A stretch of 64,000 nt of DNA from Nocardioides plantarum (lineage in GTDB: Bacteria > Actinomycetota > Actinomycetes > Propionibacteriales > Nocardioidaceae): contig NZ_VDMS01000001.1 of NCBI RefSeq assembly GCF_006346395.1, positions 1,736,001 through 1,800,000 on the forward strand. The letters are read 5' to 3'. Shown piece after piece: positions 16,479-27,313 of this stretch (the first letter of the stretch is position 1; each line of letters starts with the position of its first letter). A program made the position numbers and the translations under genes. Below the pieces are notes generated by a model that did no database searches, was not told the DNA's origin, and saw nothing but the letters and a program-made list of their open reading frames with translations.

Positions 16479-17647
16479 ACCAACCCGCCCGCGTCGGACC
16501 CACCGGCACCCCGGCCCCGCCGCTCGACGTCGACGCCCTGCTCGACGACACCGGCGTCGGCATCATCGTGTGCTGCGGCTCCGGCGGCGTCGGCAAGACG
16601 ACCACGTCGGCGGCGCTCGCGCTGCGCGCCGCCGAGCGCGGACGCAAGGTGGTCGTGCTGACCATCGACCCGGCCCGGCGCCTGGCGCAGTCGATGGGCA
16701 TCGAGGCCCTCGACAACACGCCGCGTCCGGTCACCGACGTCGACGCCGCGGCGGGCGGTCACCTCGACGCGATGATGCTCGACATGAAGCGCACCTTCGA
16801 CGAGGTGGTCGAGAGCCAGGCCAGCCCCGAGAAGGCCAAGCTGATCCTCGAGAACCCCTTCTACATCGCGCTGTCGAGCTCGTTCGCCGGCACCCAGGAA
16901 TACATGGCGATGGAGAAGCTCGGCCAGATCCACGCCGACTCGGTCGCCCCCGGCGGCGACGGCCGCTACGACCTGATCGTCGTGGACACCCCGCCGTCAC
17001 GCTCGGCGCTCGACTTCCTCGATGCCCCCGAGCGGCTCTCCAGCTTCCTCGACGGGCGCTTCATCCGGCTGATGCTCGCCCCGGCGCGCGGGCCGGCCAA
17101 GCTGATCGGTGCCGGCTTCGGCCTGATCACCACCGCGATGACCAAGATCCTCGGCGCCCAGGTGCTCAAGGACCTGCAGACCTTCGTGGCCGCGATCGAC
17201 ACCGTCTTCGGGGGCTTCCGGGCGCGGGCCACCAAGACCTACGCCCTCCTGCAGGCCGACGGCACCGCATTCGTCGTGATCGCGGCGCCCGAGCCCGATG
17301 CGCTGCGCGAGGCGGCGTACTTCGTGGAGAGGCTCAGCGCCGACCACATGCCGCTCGCCGGCCTCGTGGTCAACCGCGCCGGCAAGGCCCCGAGCGGCAC
17401 GCTCGGCGCCGACGAGGCGATGGCCGCGGCCGGCCGGCTACGCCGCGACGACCCGTCGTCGCCGACGGCCGGGCTGTTGCGGCTGCACGCCGACCAGGTC
17501 CGGCTGGTCGAGCGGGAGCAGCGACTGCGACACCGCTTCGCCGCGGCCCACCCTCAGGTGGCCACGGCCGTCGTACCGGCGCTCGCCTCGGACGTGCACG
17601 ACCTCGACGGCCTGCGTCGGGTCGGCACGCTGCTCTCGGGCGGCTGA
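16475..17647 (+). CDS. ArsA/Get3-like ATPase, second of a pair
   Basis: 390 residues. P-loop GSGGVGKTT (35-43), TIDPARRLAQSMG switch I, and DLIVVDTPPSRSALDFLDAP switch II. A hydrophobic stretch around 205-230 (KLIGAGFGLITTAMTKILG) corresponds to the client-binding helices of Get3-type proteins. Partner of the preceding ATPase (4-bp overlap); ortholog position of Rv3680. In mycobacteria the pair has been linked to redox/metabolic homeostasis; no arsenite-binding cysteines are visible. Convergent with whiB, only 13 bp away. Confidence 0.9.
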   Translation: MNQPARVGPTGTPAPPLDVDALLDDTGVGIIVCCGSGGVGKTTTSAALALRAAERGRKVVVLTIDPARRLAQSMGIEALDNTPRPVTDVDAAAGGHLDAMMLDMKRTFDEVVESQASPEKAKLILENPFYIALSSSFAGTQEYMAMEKLGQIHADSVAPGGDGRYDLIVVDTPPSRSALDFLDAPERLSSFLDGRFIRLMLAPARGPAKLIGAGFGLITTAMTKILGAQVLKDLQTFVAAIDTVFGGFRARATKTYALLQADGTAFVVIAAPEPDALREAAYFVERLSADHMPLAGLVVNRAGKAPSGTLGADEAMAAAGRLRRDDPSSPTAGLLRLHADQVRLVEREQRLRHRFAAAHPQVATAVVPALASDVHDLDGLRRVGTLLSGG

Positions 17648-17660
17648 GCCGCCCGACGAA

Positions 17661-17954
17661 TCAGACGCCGGCCGGCTCGCGGACGACGGTCGCGTCCTTG
17701 CGGGCGGTCTCGAGGAGCTGGCGCCACGAGGCGGTGGGCCGACGACGCAGCAGCGCCCGGCGCTCACGCTCGGTCATGCCGCCCCAGACGCCCCACTCGA
17801 TCTGGTTGTCGAGCGCCTCGGCGAGGCACTCGGTGCGCACGGGGCAGCCCGTGCACATGGTCTTGGCCTTGTTCTGCTCCGCACCTCGCACGAACAGCTT
17901 GTCCGGCTGCTCGGCCCTGCAGGCAGCACGCGGCGCCCAGTCTTCAACCCACAT
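17661..17954 (-). CDS. whiB4: WhiB-family iron-sulfur regulator, WhiB4-like
   Basis: 97 residues from ATG 17954 (MWVEDWAPRAACRAEQPDKL), chosen because GGGGAC precedes it; a longer N-terminus is possible. The four cluster ligands are Cys12, Cys34, Cys37 and Cys43 (CxxC spacing in TMCTGCPVRTEC). GVWGGMTERERRALL is the WhiB turn, followed by a basic C-terminal DNA-binding tail. LFVRGAEQNKAK and the gene order (two ArsA ATPases, whiB, class A PBP, phosphoesterase) match mycobacterial WhiB4, a redox-responsive repressor. The symbol rests on synteny and resemblance. Confidence 0.88.
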   Translation of the reverse strand: MWVEDWAPRAACRAEQPDKLFVRGAEQNKAKTMCTGCPVRTECLAEALDNQIEWGVWGGMTERERRALLRRRPTASWRQLLETARKDATVVREPAGV

Positions 17955-18078
17955 GATGATGTCCCCACATCTGATAAGAGAGGCCCGGCATCCCCATGAC
18001 GCCACGCCCTGTCCCGCTCTTGGGCTAAAGGTAAAGACCCGGGGCGCTCGTCAACAGACCCCAGAGGGCCCCACTTGT

Positions 18079-18106
18079 CTAGTCCGAAATGACTAGTCCG
18101 GTATGA
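18079..18106. repeat. 14-bp tandem repeat between whiB and the PBP gene
   Basis: ctagtccgaaatga (18079-18092) followed at once by ctagtccggtatga (18093-18106), then ctac. The palindrome gactagtc spans their junction. AT-richer than the surroundings and located in the divergent whiB/PBP promoter region, so possibly an operator. Confidence 0.5.
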
Positions 18107-18175
18107 CTACACCCGCCCTGGGGTGCGCCGGTCGAGAATCGCGGGCCCACAGACCCCTCCCGTACATTGGACGTC

Positions 18176-20515
18176 GTGTCCAGGCCCAGGTCCGAGCGCC
18201 CCCGCCCCTCGACCATCCTCTCCCACGTCGGAGTGATGGTCGTCGTCTCCGTCGTCCTCGGTGTCGTCGTCTCCGGTCTCGCCATCCCGTTCGCCGGGCT
18301 GGTGGGCTTCGCGACGCGCACCACCGCCGACGCGACCGACGACCTGCCGCTCGAGCTCGAGACCGAGACGCTGCCGCAGCGCACCACGATCTTCGCGGGC
18401 GACGGCAGCGTGCTGGCCACGATCTACGACCAGAACCGCCTCACCATCCCGCTCGACCAGATCTCCCGGACGATGGTCAAGGCCCTGGTCTCGATCGAGG
18501 ACTACCGCTTCTACCAGCACGGCGCGCTCGACATCAAGGGCACCGCACGCGCCCTGGTGAGCAACCTCGGGGCCGGCGGCGTCAACCAGGGCGGGTCCTC
18601 GCTCACCCAGCAGCTGGTCAAGCAGACCCTCCTCAACGCCGCCACCGCCAAGAACGACAAGGCCGAGATCAAGGCCGCCACCGAGATCAGTGCCGCCCGC
18701 AAGGTCAAGGAGCTGCGCTACGCGATCGCCCTGGAGAAGAAGCACTCCAAGGACTGGATCCTCGAGCGCTACCTCAACACGGTCTACTTCGGGGCCGGCG
18801 CCTACGGCGTGCAGGCGGCCGCGAAGCGCTACTTCAACGTCGACGCGCGCAAGCTCAACCTCAACCAGTCCGCCCTGCTGGCCGGACTCGTGCAGAACCC
18901 CTCGGCGTTCGACCCGACCCGCAAGGGCCAGGGCGCCCGGGCCAAGGAGCGACGCGACGTCGTCCTGGACCGGATGGCCCAGCTCCACGTGATCACCCAG
19001 GGCCGGGCCAACAAGACCAAGGCCGGGCCGCTGAGGCTCGACCAGCAGCGACCCAACAACGGCTGCGTGAGCAGCCGCTCGCCGTTCTTCTGCAACTACG
19101 CCCTCGAGTACCTCCTGGCCGACAAGTCACTGGGCCGCAACAAGGCCGAGCGCGACAGCTTTATCCGGTCCGGTGGGCTGAAGATCTACACGACGCTCGA
19201 CTTCGACGACCAGAAGGCCGCCGACGCCTCGGTCCGCAGCCACGTCCTCGCGACCGACCAGGCCATCGGCGCGCTCGCGATGGTCGAGCCCGGCACCGGC
19301 GAGGTCAAGGCGATCGCCCAGTCGCGCCCGATGGGCCGCAACAAGGGCAAGGGCGAGACCTACCTCAACTACGTCGTGCCCTCGCAGTACGGCGACTCCA
19401 ACGGCTTCCAGGCCGGGTCGACGTTCAAGTCCTTCGTGCTCGCCCAGGCCATCGAGAACGGCACGCCGCTCGACAAGACGTTCCCGTCTCCCAACGGCCC
19501 GGTCGAGATGGAGAAGGAGGACTACGAGGACTGCGGCGGCAAGCCCTACGGCTACGGCACCTTCCCGATCGGCAACTCCGTGCAGTCCAGCGGCACCGAG
19601 AACCTCTACACCGGCACCCGCAAGTCGATCAACACGTTCTACCTCAACCTCGAGAAGACCACCGGCCTCTGCGACCCCTACAAGCTGGCCCAGTCGATGG
19701 GCGTGCGGCTGACCTGCCCCGGCGAGAACAGCTGCCCCGGGCCTCCGAAGGTCTCGGCCGAACGCGTGCCGTTCTTCACCCTGGGTGTGGCCGACGTGAG
19801 CCCGCTCGAGATGGCCGAGGCCTACGCGACCTTCGCTGCCCGGGGCAAGCACTGCGCCTCGCGTCCGATCACCGCGATCAAGGACCTCAACGGCAACACC
19901 CTCAAGACCTACTCACCGCGCTGCAGCCAGGTGATGTCGCAGTCGACCGCCGACGCGGTCAACGACGTCCTCCGCGGCGTGATCGAGGGCGGGTTCGCCT
20001 CGGCGCAGGCACTCTCGGTCCCTGCGGCCGGCAAGACCGGCACCACCGGTGGGTCCGGTAAGTCGCCGTCGGTCTGGTTCGTCGGCTACACCCCGCAGCT
20101 CGCCACGGCGTCCATGATCGCCGGTGCCAACCAGTTCGGCACCCCGATCGGCCTCGACGGCCTCAGCATCAACGGCGTCAACGTCACCGCGTCGGGCTCC
20201 GGCCTGGCTGCCCCGATGTGGGGCGATGCGATGAAGGCGCTCGACGCCGAGGGCAAGTTCGACGACGTCGACTTCGTGGATGCCGACGTCCCCGGCTTCG
20301 GCAACGAGACCGTCGCCGCACCCAAGCCCCCGCCCAACAACGGCGGTGGCGGCACGCCCGATGCCAGCCCCGGCGGCACCGCCGGTGGAGGCACCCCCGG
20401 CGGCGGTGGCGGCGGTGGCAACGGTGGTGGCGGCAACGGTGGTGGTGGCGGCAACGGTGGTGGCGGCGGCCCCGGTGGGGGCGGCGGTCCCGGTGGCGGC
20501 GGCGGTCCCCGGTAA
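18176..20515 (+). CDS. Class A penicillin-binding protein (transglycosylase/transpeptidase), PonA2 position
   Basis: About 779 residues from GTG 18176 (TTG 18167 also possible). One N-terminal membrane anchor (18-45). Glycosyltransferase 51 domain with catalytic Glu in EDYRFYQHG (108-116), GGSSLTQQLVKQ and the ERYLNTVYFGAGAYG motif. Transpeptidase domain with S415-TFK, S484-IN and K620-TG. It polymerises and cross-links peptidoglycan outside the membrane. M. tuberculosis PonA2 at this locus ends in a PASTA domain; here the end is instead a low-complexity Pro/Gly tail (about 690-779), probably flexible and cell-wall-exposed. Confidence 0.93.
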   Translation: MSRPRSERPRPSTILSHVGVMVVVSVVLGVVVSGLAIPFAGLVGFATRTTADATDDLPLELETETLPQRTTIFAGDGSVLATIYDQNRLTIPLDQISRTMVKALVSIEDYRFYQHGALDIKGTARALVSNLGAGGVNQGGSSLTQQLVKQTLLNAATAKNDKAEIKAATEISAARKVKELRYAIALEKKHSKDWILERYLNTVYFGAGAYGVQAAAKRYFNVDARKLNLNQSALLAGLVQNPSAFDPTRKGQGARAKERRDVVLDRMAQLHVITQGRANKTKAGPLRLDQQRPNNGCVSSRSPFFCNYALEYLLADKSLGRNKAERDSFIRSGGLKIYTTLDFDDQKAADASVRSHVLATDQAIGALAMVEPGTGEVKAIAQSRPMGRNKGKGETYLNYVVPSQYGDSNGFQAGSTFKSFVLAQAIENGTPLDKTFPSPNGPVEMEKEDYEDCGGKPYGYGTFPIGNSVQSSGTENLYTGTRKSINTFYLNLEKTTGLCDPYKLAQSMGVRLTCPGENSCPGPPKVSAERVPFFTLGVADVSPLEMAEAYATFAARGKHCASRPITAIKDLNGNTLKTYSPRCSQVMSQSTADAVNDVLRGVIEGGFASAQALSVPAAGKTGTTGGSGKSPSVWFVGYTPQLATASMIAGANQFGTPIGLDGLSINGVNVTASGSGLAAPMWGDAMKALDAEGKFDDVDFVDADVPGFGNETVAAPKPPPNNGGGGTPDASPGGTAGGGTPGGGGGGGNGGGGNGGGGGNGGGGGPGGGGGPGGGGGPR

Positions 20516-20598
20516 CCCGCCCGGCGTCCGGATGCGCCGGTCGGAGCCGTGACTCGGCGTCTCGTGACCTCGTGTCGCGTCATGGCGGGGCGCTAACG

Positions 20599-20982
20599 AT
20601 GGCACCGCACACCGACACCTCCACGCGCGAGACACTCGACCGTCTGCCGCTCCGCAGCACGTCCGCGAGCGTCGTCGTCACCGTCGCTGCCAACGTCGCC
20701 GGAGGCCTGCCCGCCCTGCCCCTGCTCATGTACGTCGTGCCGTGGACTCAGGGGCTCCTGGGCCTGGCGCCAGCTCCCGACTACGGCGATCCCGAGTTCG
20801 CCAGCGCAGCGAAAGTCTGCGCGGTGCTGCTGGGCTTCGTCCTGATCTGTTTCGTCGCCTTCAACGCCAGCCTCCAGCGCTTGCTCACCGGCCGACGCTG
20901 GTCGTGGTGGCTGGTCGCCCTGGCCTCGGCCGCCGCACCGACGCTCGCGTACCTCGCGTACTTCCAGCTCACCCGCCCCTGA
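20599..20982 (+). CDS. Small three-helix membrane protein
   Basis: 127 residues from ATG 20599 (MAPHTDTSTRETLDRLPLRS). Three hydrophobic helices at about 25-48, 68-88 and 100-122, separated by short loops. I do not recognise a family. It lies between the PBP and yqeY genes; the frame is also open upstream through the PBP tail, so the start is uncertain. Confidence 0.55.
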   Translation: MAPHTDTSTRETLDRLPLRSTSASVVVTVAANVAGGLPALPLLMYVVPWTQGLLGLAPAPDYGDPEFASAAKVCAVLLGFVLICFVAFNASLQRLLTGRRWSWWLVALASAAAPTLAYLAYFQLTRP

Positions 20983-21018
20983 GGCTGCTCACCAGTGGTG
21001 ACCGAGCCGGCGCCGGAC

Positions 21019-21477
21019 TCAGCCGAGCTGGCGGCGTACCTCGGCCGCGACAGCACCACCGTCGGCCCGGCCCTTGACCTGCGGCTGGACGACGCCCATC
21101 ACCTTGCCCATGGCGCGCATGCCCTCGCCGGCGGCGCCGGTCTGCGCGACGGCTGCGGTGACGACCGCGGCGATCTCCTCGGCGCTCAGCTGCTCGGGCA
21201 GGTAGTGCGCGATCACCTCGGCCTCGGCCCGCTCCTTGTCGGCGCTCTCGGCGCGACCGCCCTCGTCGAACGCGGTGGCCGCCTCGCGCCGGCGCTTGGC
21301 CTCACTGGTCAGCACGTCGAGCACCTCGTCGTCGCTCAGCTCGCGCGCCTCCTTGCCGGCGACCTCGGCGTTGGTGATCGAGGTCAGCACCATCCGCAGC
21401 GTCGAGCTGCGCAGCGAGTCACGCGCCTTCATCGCGGTCGTGAGGTCGGTGCGGAGCTGCTCCTTGAGGGTGGCCAT
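21019..21477 (-). CDS. GatB/YqeY domain protein
   Basis: 152 residues from ATG 21477 (MATLKEQLRTDLTTAMKARD). The helical N-terminal part with LRSSTLRMVLTSITNAEVAGK and the C-terminal YLPEQLSAEEIAAVVTAAV, MGKVMGVVQPQVKGRADGG are the YqeY signature, related to the tRNA-binding tail of GatB amidotransferase subunit. Role presumed to be tRNA-related but not established. Divergent from the metallophosphoesterase gene with 26 bp between starts. Confidence 0.92.
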   Translation of the reverse strand: MATLKEQLRTDLTTAMKARDSLRSSTLRMVLTSITNAEVAGKEARELSDDEVLDVLTSEAKRRREAATAFDEGGRAESADKERAEAEVIAHYLPEQLSAEEIAAVVTAAVAQTGAAGEGMRAMGKVMGVVQPQVKGRADGGAVAAEVRRQLG

Positions 21478-21503
21478 GCCGGCCATTGTGGCAGCCTGGG
21501 GTC

Positions 21504-22436
21504 GTGTCTCCGACCGGGTTCTTGCTCCGTTCCGCCGCGACCGGCGCCGTCGCCGGAGCCGCGCTGACGGCGTACGCCGCAGCGGAGGCCCGCCGCTACA
21601 CGCTGCGCCGCTTCGACGTCCCGGTGCTGCCGCCGGGCGCACGGCCGGTCACGGTGCTGCACGTCAGCGACCTGCACATGACACCCGGGCAGCACCGCAA
21701 GCAGGAGTGGCTGCGCGGTCTCGCCGCGCTGCGGCCCGACCTCGTCATCGACACCGGCGACAACCTGTCGCACCGTGACGCCGTCCCGGTGGTGTGCGAC
21801 GCGCTCGGGCCGCTGCTCGACGTGCCGGGCGTCTTCGTGCACGGCTCCAACGACTACTTCGAGCCGACGGTGCGCAACCCGCTGCGCTACCTGCTCCCCG
21901 ACGACGGCAAGCGTCACACCGCCACGCCCCAGCTGCCCTGGCGTGAGCTCTCGCGCCGGTTCACCACGGCCGGGTGGCGTGACCTGACCAACCGCCGCGA
22001 CACCGTCACGGTCGGCGACCTGACGATCGCCTTCGCCGGCGTCGACGACCCCCACCTGTCCTACGACCGGCTCGCCGCCGTCGCCGGTCCGGCCGACCCG
22101 ACCGCCGACGTACGCCTCGGCGTCACGCACGCCCCCTACCTCCGCGTCCTGGACCAGTACGCCGCCGACGGCTACGACGCGATCGTCGCGGGCCACACCC
22201 ACGGCGGCCAGGTGTGCCTGCCGGGCGGCCGGGCGCTCACCACCAACTGCGACCTCGAGCCCGCACGTGCGCGCGGGCTGCACCGCCACCCCGCCACCTC
22301 GGCCCCGGGCGACCCGGGCTCGGCGTGGCTCCACGTCTCGGCGGGGCTGGGCACCAACCCCTACGTCCGGCTGCGCCTGGCCTGCCGACCGGAGGCCACG
22401 CTGATGACACTGGTGCCTCGGGCCCCGCGACGCTGA
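21504..22436 (+). CDS. Metallophosphoesterase, YkuE/Rv3683-like
   Basis: 310 residues from GTG 21504. A short N-terminal hydrophobic helix (about 8-27) anchors it to the membrane. Metal-binding motifs of the calcineurin-like family are present in order: SDLHM (D-x-H), DTGDNL (GD), HGSNDYF (GN-like, with Ser-Asn-Asp), THAPY and GHTHGGQ. Substrate unknown; related proteins hydrolyse phospholipid or lipid A-like phosphates. Same position as Rv3683 downstream of ponA2. Confidence 0.92.
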   Translation: MSPTGFLLRSAATGAVAGAALTAYAAAEARRYTLRRFDVPVLPPGARPVTVLHVSDLHMTPGQHRKQEWLRGLAALRPDLVIDTGDNLSHRDAVPVVCDALGPLLDVPGVFVHGSNDYFEPTVRNPLRYLLPDDGKRHTATPQLPWRELSRRFTTAGWRDLTNRRDTVTVGDLTIAFAGVDDPHLSYDRLAAVAGPADPTADVRLGVTHAPYLRVLDQYAADGYDAIVAGHTHGGQVCLPGGRALTTNCDLEPARARGLHRHPATSAPGDPGSAWLHVSAGLGTNPYVRLRLACRPEATLMTLVPRAPRR

Positions 22437-22509
22437 TCCCGATTGCGGGACGCCCGACGCGCTCGGGTATGCTCCCATGCTGGTGAGCCGACTCCGGTCG
22501 GCACACGTT

Positions 22510-22583
22510 CGGGCTGTGGCGCAGCTTGGTAGCGCGCGTCGTTCGGGACGACGAGGCCGCAGGTTCAAATCCTGTCAGCCCGA
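22510..22583 (+). tRNA. tRNA-Pro (anticodon CGG)
   Basis: Cloverleaf read by eye: acceptor cgggctg pairs with cagcccg, D arm gcgcagcttggtagcgc, anticodon stem cgtcg/cgacg with loop ttcggga giving anticodon CGG, and T arm caggttcaaatcctg. Discriminator A at 22583; CCA not encoded. Confidence 0.95.
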
Positions 22584-22599
22584 CTCTTCACCACCAGAT

Positions 22600-22627
22600 G
22601 ACCCCGGCCGGTTCTCCGGCCGGGGTC
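22600..22627 (+). terminator. Intrinsic terminator after tRNA-Pro
   Basis: Perfect 12-bp GC stem (gaccccggccgg / ccggccggggtc) with a ttct loop, followed by gtttcgtct. Located 17 nt past the tRNA. Confidence 0.85.
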
Positions 22628-22669
22628 GTTTCGTCTGATCGTTCTCGGCTCCGTGAGATGCTGCTCGGC

Positions 22670-23416
22670 ATGCCCGACGACGAGCGCCCCAGCCTCGAGG
22701 CTCCGCAGCTGTTCGGCCGCCGCCGCACCAAGCGCCAGGCCCGCGCCGACGTCCCGGCGGCTGATGCCGAGCACGGGTTCGAGGACTCCGGCTCCGATGC
22801 CACCGAGGTCGTGCCGGTCGTCCCCGCCGACGAGCCCGACGCGACCGCGGTGCTCCCGGCTCAGCCGGCGGCGCCCCGTCGGCCCCGGCGCGAGCGACGT
22901 ACGCCGGGCGGTGACGTCGACGTGGTCGACGCACCCGGGACCGTCACCACCGACGACACCGACGACACCGCCCCCGAGGCCCCGAGCAAGCCCGTGCGCG
23001 CCCCCCGGACTCCCCCGACTCCCCGCGACCGCAGCACGCCCCTGTTGCCGGGCCGCCCGGCCGCCGTCCTCTCGGGCCTGGGCGCCGGTCTGGCGCTGCT
23101 GGGCTTCACCTGGCTCGGCTTCCAGGGCTGCGAGGCCGCCCGCGGCACCTCGTCGTGCGGCACCGGGCCCGGCATGGTGGCGCTCGTCGTGGTCTTCGTG
23201 CTGGCCGTGGCGGTCGGCGCGGTGGTGCTGTCGCAGTTCGACGTGCCCGACCCGGGCGCGACCAGCTTCCTCGGCACCGGTCTGACCGGTGTCGTCTACC
23301 TGCTGCTCGTCGAGCAGCTCGACAACTGGACGGTGCTGGTCGTGGTGCCGGTCGTCACGGCGCTGACGTTCCTGCTGTCGTGGTGGGTCACCACGACCTA
23401 CGTCGACACCGACTGA
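22670..23416 (+). CDS. Four-helix membrane protein with acidic/proline-rich cytosolic N-terminus
   Basis: 248 residues from ATG 22670 (MPDDERPSLEAPQLFGRRRT); ATG 22658 is an alternative. Residues 1-125 are charged, Pro/Ala/Asp-rich and probably disordered. They are followed by four membrane helices at about 132-155, 168-190, 200-217 and 222-243. Family not recognised beyond similar hypothetical proteins in actinobacteria. Confidence 0.65.
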   Translation: MPDDERPSLEAPQLFGRRRTKRQARADVPAADAEHGFEDSGSDATEVVPVVPADEPDATAVLPAQPAAPRRPRRERRTPGGDVDVVDAPGTVTTDDTDDTAPEAPSKPVRAPRTPPTPRDRSTPLLPGRPAAVLSGLGAGLALLGFTWLGFQGCEAARGTSSCGTGPGMVALVVVFVLAVAVGAVVLSQFDVPDPGATSFLGTGLTGVVYLLLVEQLDNWTVLVVVPVVTALTFLLSWWVTTTYVDTD

Positions 23417-23425
23417 CCCCGACCC

Positions 23426-23660
23426 GCGACCCTTCAGCAGTCGCAGTCGGCCTGCGCCGGGTGCCGGTCAGGCCCGCCCTCCGATGCCGGCGGCAGCGAT
23501 CCCAGGCGGTGCGGGACGCGGCACCGCGCCGGTCCGGGCTGCGACCATTCAGCAGTCGCAGTCGGCCTGCGCCGGGTGCCGGTCAGGCCCGCCCTCCGAT
23601 GCCGGCGGCAGCGATCCCAGGCGGTGCGGGACGCGGCACCGCGCGGGTCCGGGCTGCGAC
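23426..23660. repeat. 115-bp tandem duplication, two units plus a 5-bp stub
   Basis: gcgac starts units at 23426, 23541 and 23656, exactly 115 bp apart. Units one and two are nearly identical (differences such as ccttcag/cattcag and gcgccgg/gcgcggg), and only gcgac of a third unit remains before the asd stop. Each junction contains the hairpin ctgcgac...gtcgcag. Non-coding; occupies the whole gap between the membrane protein and asd genes, which converge here. Confidence 0.93.
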
Positions 23661-23663
23661 TAT

Positions 23664-25992
<2,329 letters not shown>

Positions 25993-26053
25993 CGGGCTCA
26001 CTCCTGGGTCGGGGAAGGGTTCCGGTGCTCGATTCTACGGTCGAGAGCCGGGG

Positions 26054-26662
26054 TCAGGCCTTGCTGTCCAAGACGGCCTCGGCGGCCTCGATCTGGTCGA
26101 GCTCGGCGTCGTTGTCGACGTCGAGGCGGTCGTGGGCGATGACCGACAGCAGCGCCTTGAGCACCGCCCCGCCGAGGCCGCCCCAGTTGGAGACGTAGGA
26201 GAACTGCCACCACCACAGCGCCTCCTCGACGTTGCCCGAGCGGAAGTGCCGCAGGCCGTTCTCGAGGTCGGTCGCGATCGCGGCGAGGTCGTCGGACAGC
26301 TGGCTGGCCACGACCTCGGGCGCGTAGGGGTCGAAGAGGAAGCCGTAGGTGTCGACGCTGTCGAGCATGTCGGCCAGGCGCAGCCGCAGGTCGTCGACGT
26401 CGGCCTCGGGGCCGACGTCGGGCTGGTACTCGGCGCGGGGGGTGAAGTCCTGCTGCACGCCGAGCCGCGCGCCGGCCAGCAGCACCTGGCTGACCTCGAG
26501 CAGCAGCAGCGAGATGGCCCGGCTCGGGTCGCCCTCGCGGGCGATCGCGCGCAGCGCGAGGAGGAACGACGACACGGAGTCGGCGATCTGCTGGGCGAAG
26601 TCCTCGGTGTCGCCGTCGACGGCCGCGGTGGGCGCCTCGGGCTCGATCTGGGAGTGGCTCAT
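26054..26662 (-). CDS. DUF5063 domain protein
   Basis: 202 residues. Mostly helical and acidic, with the conserved segment [20 protein letters not shown] and [36 protein letters not shown]. This is the DUF5063 family found directly after recR in actinobacteria; function unknown. Its ATG overlaps the recR stop by 4 bp, so it is translationally coupled to a recombination mediator. Confidence 0.88.
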   Translation of the reverse strand: MSHSQIEPEAPTAAVDGDTEDFAQQIADSVSSFLLALRAIAREGDPSRAISLLLLEVSQVLLAGARLGVQQDFTPRAEYQPDVGPEADVDDLRLRLADMLDSVDTYGFLFDPYAPEVVASQLSDDLAAIATDLENGLRHFRSGNVEEALWWWQFSYVSNWGGLGGAVLKALLSVIAHDRLDVDNDAELDQIEAAEAVLDSKA

Positions 26663-27255
26663 GGGGCGTTCTGCCTTCCTACGAATGCTCGTCCGAGGGT
26701 CACCTCGTCGGCGTACTCGAGGTCACCGCCTACAGGGAGTCCACTGGCCAGCCGGGTCACACGCAACCCCAGGGGTCGCAGCTGGCGGGTGAGATAGGTC
26801 GCGGTGGCCTCGCCCTCGAGGTTGGGGTCGGTGGCCAGGATGATCTCGGTGATCTGGTCGTCCGACAGCCGCGCGACCAGCTCACGGATGCGGAGCTGGT
26901 CGGGCCCGATGCCGTCGATGGGCGAGATCGCCCCGCCGAGCACGTGGTAGCGGCCCCGGAACTCGCGGGTGCGCTCGATCGCGACGACGTCCTTGTACTC
27001 CTCGACGACGCACAGGGTCGTCGGGTCGCGGCGGGGGTCGGCGCAGATGCGGCACTGCTCGGCCTCGGAGACGTTGAAGCAGGTCGCGCAGAACCGCACC
27101 TTGGCCTTGACCTCGATGAGCACGTCGGCGAGGCGGCGTACGTCGGTCGGGTCGGCCTGGAGCAGGTGGAAGGCGATGCGCTGCGCGCTCTTGGGACCTA
27201 CGCCGGGCAACCGCCCGAGCTCGTCGATGAGGTCCTGCACCACGCCTTCGTACAC
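26659..27255 (-). CDS. recR: Recombination mediator RecR
   Basis: 198 residues from GTG 27255 ([20 protein letters not shown]). Helix-hairpin-helix [17 protein letters not shown], four-cysteine zinc site [16 protein letters not shown], Toprim domain [16 protein letters not shown], and Walker-like C-terminus ([20 protein letters not shown]). RecR with RecO/RecF loads RecA at single-strand gaps. Part of the dnaX-ybaB-recR group conserved across bacteria; DUF5063 follows with a 4-bp overlap. Confidence 0.97.
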   Translation of the reverse strand: MYEGVVQDLIDELGRLPGVGPKSAQRIAFHLLQADPTDVRRLADVLIEVKAKVRFCATCFNVSEAEQCRICADPRRDPTTLCVVEEYKDVVAIERTREFRGRYHVLGGAISPIDGIGPDQLRIRELVARLSDDQITEIILATDPNLEGEATATYLTRQLRPLGLRVTRLASGLPVGGDLEYADEVTLGRAFVGRQNAP

Positions 27256-27313
27256 GCGCTCACCCTAGGGCGTACCCGCGGCGGCGACGTCACCCCCGCG
27301 CGGCACGCGTGCC

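Noticed and set aside
15495-17647. Arsenite efflux ATPase pair (ArsA)
   Set aside because: No metal-binding cysteines, no ArsB/ArsD/ArsR genes nearby; gene order matches the Rv3679/Rv3680 type.
22526-22669. Extended N-terminus of the four-helix membrane protein
   Set aside because: The upstream frame begins inside tRNA-Pro and crosses its terminator, so the start was placed at 22670.
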